From an uncultured Oscillospiraceae bacterium (GTDB lineage: Bacteria; Bacillota; Clostridia; Oscillospirales; Oscillospiraceae), in contig CAAFEV010000332.1 of the NCBI GenBank assembly GCA_900762005.1, positions 1 to 10,399 of the forward strand: DNA of 10,399 nt. Direction: 5' to 3'. The notes below the pieces were generated by a model that saw nothing but the letters and a program-made list of their open reading frames with translations, did no database searches and was not told where the DNA came from. Below are positions 6,618 through 10,399 of this stretch, piece after piece. The stretch's first letter is position 1. Each line of letters begins with the position of its first letter. A program made the translations under genes and the position numbers.

Positions 6618-6696
6618 TGCAATTCTGCCGCCTTCGGGCGGGTTATAAAACGCGAAGTGGGGCTTCATGACCGCCGCTTTCACTCTGTTCCTGCCT
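6618..6696 (+). repeat. Two-module intergenic repeat, copy 1 (short form)
   Basis: Module A (6618-6656) matches 8053-8091 at 35 of 39 positions; it starts TGCAATTCTG and ends AACGCGAA, with an internal CCGCC-TTCG-GGCGG hairpin. Module B (6677-6696, CTTTCACTCTGTTCCTGCCT) matches 8156-8175 at 17 of 20. The spacer between them is 20 nt here and 64 nt in the other copy. Both copies have the same orientation and flank the XRE regulator gene. Confidence 0.75.
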
Positions 6697-6723
6697 GAAG
6701 TCCCGGGCAAGCAAATGCTTTCC

Positions 6724-6738
6724 GGCGCAATTCGCGCC
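6724..6738 (-). terminator. Weak hairpin downstream of the XRE gene
   Basis: GGCGC and GCGCC arms around a five-base loop lie 28 nt after the minus-strand stop. There is no T-run after it on the minus strand, so termination here is uncertain; the larger prfC hairpin further on may do the job. Confidence 0.3.
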
Positions 6739-6765
6739 TTTCGCAGCAACCCCCTATTTCTATCA

Positions 6766-7785
6766 TCAGATGTAGCGAATCTCGACGGTGCCGAAGTTGA
6801 CGTCAATATCCAGATTGAGGATGCCCTGCGGATTTTCCGACGGCTCGCCCTTGACATTGACCGAGGCAAAGCTCTGGTCATGCTCCATACGCACGGTGTA
6901 TTTTTCCGGCACCAGCAGGGTCAAGCTGCCGAAGCTGTTTTCGACCTTCAGGCGGCATCCGGCGTCAATCGCCTCGCAGGCGGAGAAATCCACGGTGAAG
7001 TCACCGAAGCTGCTCTCCACGCTGCCGCCGCGCAGCAGAGAGGTCACGACGGCGGCGCGGTACTCGCCGAAGCTCAAATCGCAGTGCAGATAACCGTCCG
7101 TGCAGTTATAATCATGGTGCAGCTTTTTTCCCTTTTGCGCTGCCATTTTCTTATACTTACGGAATTTGCGCTCCTTGTGTTTTTTGCCGAAGAGAATGTC
7201 GAGGACAAGGCTGATGCCCCAAATGACCAGGGCAATGGCAATCAGCGTCCCGAAGTTCAAATCTAAATTGATGACCGGGAAATACTCGCTGAGCAAGAAG
7301 TACAGACCCAGCAGCGTGGCGACCAGAGAGAACATCGAGAAGCCGCCGCACAAGCCGGAGATGCCGATATAGGTAAGCGCACAGGTCCAGAGCACGGTCC
7401 ACCAGCCGATGTCAATTTCGCAGAAGCGGTTGACCAGCAGCAGTGCGCCGACAGTAATGACGAACAGCGCAAAGAGCAGACCGCTGTGATGGATTCCGTT
7501 TAAATGAATGGAATAGCTCTTGCCACCGTCCTCGTCCTCCTCGTCCTCGTCGTCCGCGACGATTTCGGCGTTACGGACGGTTTCCTTGCCCAGAAGCTCA
7601 TCAACAGTGATGCCGAAGATGCTTGCCAGCTCCGGCAGAACGGAGATATCGGGGCAGGAGAGGTTATTCTCCCACTTGCTCACGGCCTGCGGGCTGACGC
7701 TCAGGCGTTCGGCAAGCTGCTCCTGCGTCAGACCTAAGCGTTTGCGATGCGATTTAATACGATCGCCGATGGTACCTTGACTCAT
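6766..7785 (-). CDS. Membrane-anchored XRE-family regulator with LiaF-like SFG-repeat tail
   Basis: One-component regulator of 339 residues. Residues 6-66 form a helix-turn-helix of the Cro/C1 type (IGDRIKSHRKRLGLTQEQLA, recognition helix around SVSPQAVSKWEN). An acidic stretch DDEDEEDED (78-86) links it to four hydrophobic helices (about 102-119, 128-147, 150-169 and 180-199). A basic patch (201-221) follows, so both ends should be cytoplasmic. The C-terminal part (about 225-339) resembles the beta-rich tail of LiaF/DUF2154-type proteins, with FG motifs at 239, 260, 285, 306 (FA) and 331, spaced 21-25-21-25. The second in-frame ATG at 7785 is preferred: AGGAGG (7795-7800) is 9 nt from it but only 3 nt from the ATG at 7791. 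It is not next to a kinase, response regulator or ABC transporter, so its target, probably including itself, is unknown. Confidence 0.85.
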   Translation of the reverse strand: MSQGTIGDRIKSHRKRLGLTQEQLAERLSVSPQAVSKWENNLSCPDISVLPELASIFGITVDELLGKETVRNAEIVADDEDEEDEDGGKSYSIHLNGIHHSGLLFALFVITVGALLLVNRFCEIDIGWWTVLWTCALTYIGISGLCGGFSMFSLVATLLGLYFLLSEYFPVINLDLNFGTLIAIALVIWGISLVLDILFGKKHKERKFRKYKKMAAQKGKKLHHDYNCTDGYLHCDLSFGEYRAAVVTSLLRGGSVESSFGDFTVDFSACEAIDAGCRLKVENSFGSLTLLVPEKYTVRMEHDQSFASVNVKGEPSENPQGILNLDIDVNFGTVEIRYI

Positions 7786-7806
7786 AATCATTTTCCTCCT
7801 GATTTT

Positions 7807-7828
7807 GCGAACGTGCTTTGCCGTTCGC
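7807..7828 (-). promoter_or_regulatory. Perfect 7-bp inverted repeat ahead of the XRE gene
   Basis: GCGAACG (7807-7813) and CGTTCGC (7822-7828) are separated by 8 nt and end 6 nt before the ribosome binding site. This is the position and size of an operator for autoregulation by an XRE dimer, or of a small leader hairpin. Binding is inferred. Confidence 0.45.
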
Positions 7829-8052
7829 TTTGTTGTGCCCTCATTCTATCACGGAAGCTTCGGTTGCGCTATCACCCATGCGTTGATTGCGCTGAAAAAC
7901 GTCTCATCCGGGAGTTTCAAAATTGACATTTTCCGACTCAACCGGCGGTTGAATTTAACGGTTTTCCCGGTTTTCGGTTGTAATTTGCGGCTTTTTCAAG
8001 GGAATTCTGTTCCCCTTTCGGTCAGCTTGCCAAAATTGTATAATTTGTTATT

Positions 8053-8175
8053 TGCAATTCTGTCGCCTGCGGGCGGGTTATTGAACGCGAACACCCTGGG
8101 GTGCCCTCTCTTGTCGCTTCGCGACAATTCACCTTGAGGACACCCTAACGGCTTCCTTTCACTCTTTTCTTCCCT
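8053..8175 (+). repeat. Two-module intergenic repeat, copy 2 (long form with hairpin)
   Basis: Module A is 8053-8091 and module B is 8156-8175, matching copy 1 at 35/39 and 17/20 positions. Between the modules are 64 nt rather than 20. The extra sequence carries a long hairpin (8099-8145): GGGTG-C-CCTC pairs with GAGG-A-CACCC, one mismatch, around an inner perfect TGTCGC/GCGACA stem (8112-8126). It lies downstream of the kinase gene and could also serve as its 3' end. Confidence 0.75.
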
Positions 8176-8248
8176 CCGTAATCTTTAGTTGCCCGGTTCT
8201 CTGACAGTCTGTCCCTTTCGCTTTCTCTTTTCTCGCGCCGTCGGCAAA

Positions 8249-9166
8249 TCAGTATGGCAGCTCGCTGCCCCCGACAAATTCACGCAGCAGGGAATCTGCG
8301 GGTAAAATCCCGCTTGCCAGCGGCGGCAGCTCGCCCATCACCGTGACCAAATCCGCCAAATCGGGGTAAATCGGCAGCAGCTCTCTCAAATCGTCAAGCA
8401 GATACGGACGATAGACACTCAGCTCCGAGGCATAGAACGAGTCCACGCTGAAGTGCGCGTGCTGTTTAAAGGGCATGATATAGCTCTGCTCACCGCGGTC
8501 TACGCGCTCGCGCATCCCGATGGTCTCGCTCAAAGCTCTGCCGCGCCCGGTACGGTCACGTAACAGCCGCCGCGCCAGCCGGATTTTCGCCGGGTGCAGC
8601 ACGGTGCCGCCTTGCGCGGTAATTCTCGTACGCACGCTGACGTAAATGCGCGTTGTCTCTTCGGCGTGCCCGGTAACCAGAGGGTTCAGCGCATGAATGC
8701 CCTCCATAATGACCAGCTCTCCCGGCTTACGGCGCAGAGCTCTGCCGTCAAAAACGCGCTTGCTGTTTTTAAAGTCATAGCGCGGCAGCGGCACCTCCTC
8801 TCCTGCCAAAAGCAAATCCAGTTGTCCCTGAAAAAACGGAATATCCACCCGCGTCGGCTTTTCCAAATCGAGCTTATTTTCCCGCAGTAAGCGCAGCTCT
8901 TCTTCGGTCAGGGGTGAGAAATAATCGTCCATCTGCAGAGTGTGCGTTTGCATACCGCGCCGGTCAAGCTCACGCTCGATAAGCAGAGCGGTTGTCGTTT
9001 TGCCGCTGCCGGACGGACCTGCCAGTAAAATGACCGGACGGCGCAGGGCGTTGGCGGCGATGGTGTCCGCCGCCTGCGTAATCTGCTGCAAATAATGCCG
9101 GCGGTCACTTTCTAAAACCGCCCTGGGGTCAGCGTTCAGCAGCTCGCTGATTTGATCGGTTGTCAT
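8249..9166 (-). CDS. Uridine-kinase/phosphoribulokinase-family P-loop kinase
   Basis: Probable nucleoside kinase, by family a phosphotransferase that makes UMP or CMP from the nucleoside with ATP or GTP; the exact substrate is not fixed by sequence. Of 305 residues, 1-42 are a helical N-terminal extension. The Walker A GPSGSGKTT is at 50-58 and QMDDYF at 78-83 carries the base-side aspartates. RYDFKNSKRVFDG, the VIMEGIHALNP segment and an arginine-rich lid (LARRLLRDRTGRGRALSETI) follow. This is the same set of motifs seen in clostridial uridine kinase-like proteins; many of those also have an N-terminal TGS/ThrRS-like region, which is absent here. The start has AAGGAGGG (9174-9181) 7 nt upstream on the minus strand. 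It is a single-gene unit with its own promoter inside a large inverted repeat. Confidence 0.85.
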   Translation of the reverse strand: MTTDQISELLNADPRAVLESDRRHYLQQITQAADTIAANALRRPVILLAGPSGSGKTTTALLIERELDRRGMQTHTLQMDDYFSPLTEEELRLLRENKLDLEKPTRVDIPFFQGQLDLLLAGEEVPLPRYDFKNSKRVFDGRALRRKPGELVIMEGIHALNPLVTGHAEETTRIYVSVRTRITAQGGTVLHPAKIRLARRLLRDRTGRGRALSETIGMRERVDRGEQSYIMPFKQHAHFSVDSFYASELSVYRPYLLDDLRELLPIYPDLADLVTVMGELPPLASGILPADSLLREFVGGSELPY

Positions 9167-9177
9167 TACAAAGCCCT

Positions 9178-9227
9178 CCTTCGGGATATGATCGGGAATG
9201 ATTTATCATTATATCATATTCCGAAGG
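9178..9227 (-). repeat. 50-bp near-perfect inverted repeat over the kinase promoter
   Basis: Arms 9178-9192 (CCTTCGGGATATGAT) and 9213-9227 (ATCATATTCCGAAGG) pair at 14 of 15 positions, the exception being a possible G-T wobble. The 20-nt centre contains a second small palindrome AATGA-TTTA-TCATT (9197-9210). The outer edge overlaps four bases of the kinase ribosome binding site and the centre holds most of the -10 box. Confidence 0.8.
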
Positions 9228-9237
9228 GTTTTGTCAG
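9208..9237 (-). promoter_or_regulatory. Promoter of the kinase gene
   Basis: On the minus strand CTGACA (9237-9232) and a perfect TATAAT (9213-9208) are 18 nt apart. Start of transcription is expected near 9201, giving a leader of about 35 nt. The -10 box overlaps the inverted repeat at 9178-9227. Confidence 0.75.
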
Positions 9238-9363
9238 TCACTTTTTTCACTTTGTAAAAATCCGTAAAATTGCTCCGAAAAAACCGCGGAGCCTGCGCCC
9301 TTGCGCTGCTTGCAAAAGTCCGCACCGTCTTTGTCCGCACCGCACACCGTCTGCTTTTCATAC

Positions 9364-9399
9364 AAAGCAGGCAGACCTCCCCGGAAGTCTGCCTGCTTT
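9364..9399 (-). terminator. 13-bp hairpin after the YitT-family gene
   Basis: AAAGCAGGCAGAC (9364-9376) pairs perfectly with GTCTGCCTGCTTT (9387-9399) around a 10-nt loop, 7 nt after the minus-strand stop. On the minus strand it is followed by TTTGTATG, a short T-run. A smaller hairpin GCTCCG/CGGAGC (9272-9292) lies further along and may act as a back-up. Confidence 0.75.
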
Positions 9400-9406
9400 A
9401 CGTGCG

Positions 9407-10276
9407 CTACCCGTTGCTTTTAAACACGTCCGCGACCTCGCTGATGGTAATGTAAGCGGCGGGGTCGATGGCGTGAACCAAATTTCTCATACGGGAAATT
9501 TGAAATCGGTTGAGCACAATATAAACGACCTTGCGTTCGGTGTCCGAGTAGTACCCTCTTGCCTCCATGATGGTCATTCCCTCGGCAAAGGTTTCCGACA
9601 GGCATTGGCAAACCTCCTGCTCTCTGACGGTGACAATCAGCACGGCCTTCGCACGGTCAAAGCCCTCGACCACAAAATCAACGACCTTAAGTGCCGCCAT
9701 ATAGGTCACAATGGAGTAAAGCGGCAAAATCCAGCTTGATATTAAGATGCCACAGGCAATGTACAAAAGGACATTGAATATCATAACGAAGGTGCCGACC
9801 GTAATACCGAGTTTTTTCGAAAAAACGACCGCCATAACCTCCACGCCGTCCATCGCGCCGCCGAAGCGAATGGCAAGTCCGCTGCCCAAGCCCGAAATAA
9901 TGCCGCCGAACAGGGCACACAGCAACAAGTCGTCCTTTGCCAGCGGGGAGGCAAGACTGACATCAATCGGCAGCACATCCGTAATCAGCCATGCCGCGAG
10001 GGAATAGATTGCGACGGTATAAATCGCGTAAATCGTGAAAACAGTTCCCTGCTTCTTCATACCGTAGAGAAACAGCGGCACGTTCAGCAGCAGCAAGAAC
10101 ACCGACAGTCCCCACGGTGAAATTTGCGACAGGAGCATAGACGTGCCGGAAATACCGCTGTCATAAAGCCTGACCGGTGCGAGAAACACGGTGACACCGA
10201 ATGCGTTGACCACACCGGCGAGGGTGAGCTGCAAAAAATTTTTCGGGTGCAGGGTTGCTTTTGAGATTTGTGCCAT
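9407..10276 (-). CDS. YitT-family membrane protein (DUF161 + DUF2179)
   Basis: Member of the YitT/YvjA family of Firmicute membrane proteins; the molecular function is not established. Of 289 residues, about 1-200 hold five or six hydrophobic helices with the family signatures NAFGVTVFLAP, SGISGTSML near the N-terminus and GLGSGLAIRFGGAMDGVEVMA in the middle. The last 85 residues (about 205-289) form the cytoplasmic DUF2179 domain (VREQEVCQCL, GMTIMEARGYYSDTERKVVYIVL, HAIDPAAYITISEVADVF). The start at 10276 (MAQISK) is preferred over the in-frame ATG at 10315 because GGGAGGA (10281-10287) lies just upstream of it, while the longer start would put the ribosome binding site inside the gene and the promoter -10 only a few bases before it. 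Single-gene unit. It uses TAG as stop. Confidence 0.9.
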   Translation of the reverse strand: MAQISKATLHPKNFLQLTLAGVVNAFGVTVFLAPVRLYDSGISGTSMLLSQISPWGLSVFLLLLNVPLFLYGMKKQGTVFTIYAIYTVAIYSLAAWLITDVLPIDVSLASPLAKDDLLLCALFGGIISGLGSGLAIRFGGAMDGVEVMAVVFSKKLGITVGTFVMIFNVLLYIACGILISSWILPLYSIVTYMAALKVVDFVVEGFDRAKAVLIVTVREQEVCQCLSETFAEGMTIMEARGYYSDTERKVVYIVLNRFQISRMRNLVHAIDPAAYITISEVADVFKSNG

Positions 10277-10318
10277 AACATCCTCCCTTTCACGACAGTT
10301 ACAACTACACTTCAATTT

Positions 10319-10347
10319 ATTATAGCATAAAAGGGATTTTCCCGCAA
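10319..10347 (-). promoter_or_regulatory. Promoter of the YitT-family gene
   Basis: On the minus strand TTGCGG (10347-10342) and a perfect TATAAT (10324-10319) are 17 nt apart. The -35 is weak, but A-tract repeats lie upstream (10364-10396) where an UP-like element could help. Transcription would start near 10312, giving a leader of about 36 nt before the start at 10276, which excludes the upstream ATG at 10315. Confidence 0.7.
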
Positions 10348-10363
10348 GCGTCTGTGCCGTCGA

Positions 10364-10396
10364 GGATATTTTTTTGCCGGCGGGGATATTTTTTTG
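10364..10396 (-). repeat. Two GGATATTTTTTTG copies with a 20-bp period
   Basis: Identical 13-mers at 10364-10376 and 10384-10396, each preceded by a C-G-rich few bases (CGA, CGG). On the minus strand they read CAAAAAAATATCC and place A-tracts two helical turns apart, upstream of the YitT-family promoter. The window ends three bases later, so more copies may follow. Confidence 0.8.
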
Positions 10397-10399
10397 TTC

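Larger units (their letters stand above)
7801..8248. other. Intergenic region between kinase and XRE genes, no gene seen
   Basis: About 450 nt. Next to the XRE gene it has the 7-bp inverted repeat (7807-7828) and a minus-strand TAGAAT without a convincing -35. Then come a short palindrome TCAACC-GGC-GGTTGA (7938-7952) leading into CGGTT words at 7946, 7959, 7968 and 7975, repeat copy 2 (8053-8175), and a pyrimidine-rich stretch on the plus strand (8150-8235). A 110-codon TTG frame at 7805-8137 has no ribosome binding site and is not called. Confidence 0.5.

Noticed and set aside
6667..7266. Plus-strand 199-codon frame opposite the XRE gene
   Set aside because: The minus-strand product has a clear helix-turn-helix, membrane helices and repeats; the plus-strand product has none and no ribosome binding site.
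8039..8044. Perfect TATAAT on the plus strand in the kinase/XRE intergenic region
   Set aside because: No acceptable -35 at 16-18 nt and no gene downstream on that strand.
7805..8137. Plus-strand 110-codon TTG frame between the XRE and kinase genes
   Set aside because: No ribosome binding site, and it translates through the intergenic repeat and its hairpins.
9318..9342. GTCCGCACCG direct repeat (9318-9327, 9333-9342)
   Set aside because: Only two 10-mers in a GC-rich 3' region between terminators; too short to support a function.
1..10399. Searched for tRNA, rRNA, CRISPR arrays, transposase or integrase genes and toxin-antitoxin pairs
   Set aside because: No supporting sequence was seen; no coding region resembles these families and no regular spacer-repeat array is present.

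Overview
The window is an ordinary chromosomal stretch from a moderately GC-rich Firmicute. The strong AGGAGG-type ribosome binding sites, ATGA gene overlaps, a YitT-family protein, an XRE regulator with a LiaF-like tail and the overall protein style point to a gut Clostridia of the Oscillospiraceae/Ruminococcaceae type. This placement is inferred by eye, not by a search.

Layout. (1) 116-2858, plus strand: a translationally coupled operon lepA-rnhA-lspA (elongation factor 4, RNase HI, signal peptidase II) joined by two ATGA overlaps and closed by a hairpin at 2945-2976. (2) 3179-3613, minus strand: a small three-helix membrane protein of unknown function with its own promoter and terminator. 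It diverges from (3) 3793-4632, plus strand: a short zinc-peptidase-like protein with a very basic C-terminal tail. (4) 4633-4966: a leader of about 330 nt with a plausible promoter, GC-rich hairpins and an eight-codon reading frame (MPYRLTPP) with a good ribosome binding site, ahead of (5) prfC, peptide release factor 3, 4967-6556, which ends in a 14-bp hairpin. (6) 6766-7785, minus strand: a membrane-anchored XRE regulator whose C-terminal half is built from five regularly spaced SFG-type repeats. This gene is bracketed by two direct copies of a non-coding repeat (6618-6696 and 8053-8175). (7) 8249-9166, minus strand: a uridine-kinase-family P-loop kinase whose promoter lies in a 50-bp near-perfect inverted repeat. 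(8) 9407-10276, minus strand: a YitT-family membrane protein with a promoter preceded by two A-tract repeats.

How the parts relate. Two translational GTPases (EF4 and RF3) serve elongation and termination, RNase HI handles RNA-DNA hybrids, and LspA matures lipoproteins. The XRE protein, the kinase and the YitT protein look like independent single-gene units, each with its own ribosome binding site and mostly its own promoter and terminator. No tRNA, rRNA, CRISPR array, transposase or phage gene was seen.

The most interesting signals are regulatory: the Pro-Pro-stop leader peptide in front of the release factor gene, the inverted repeat over the kinase promoter, and the two-part repeat flanking the XRE gene.
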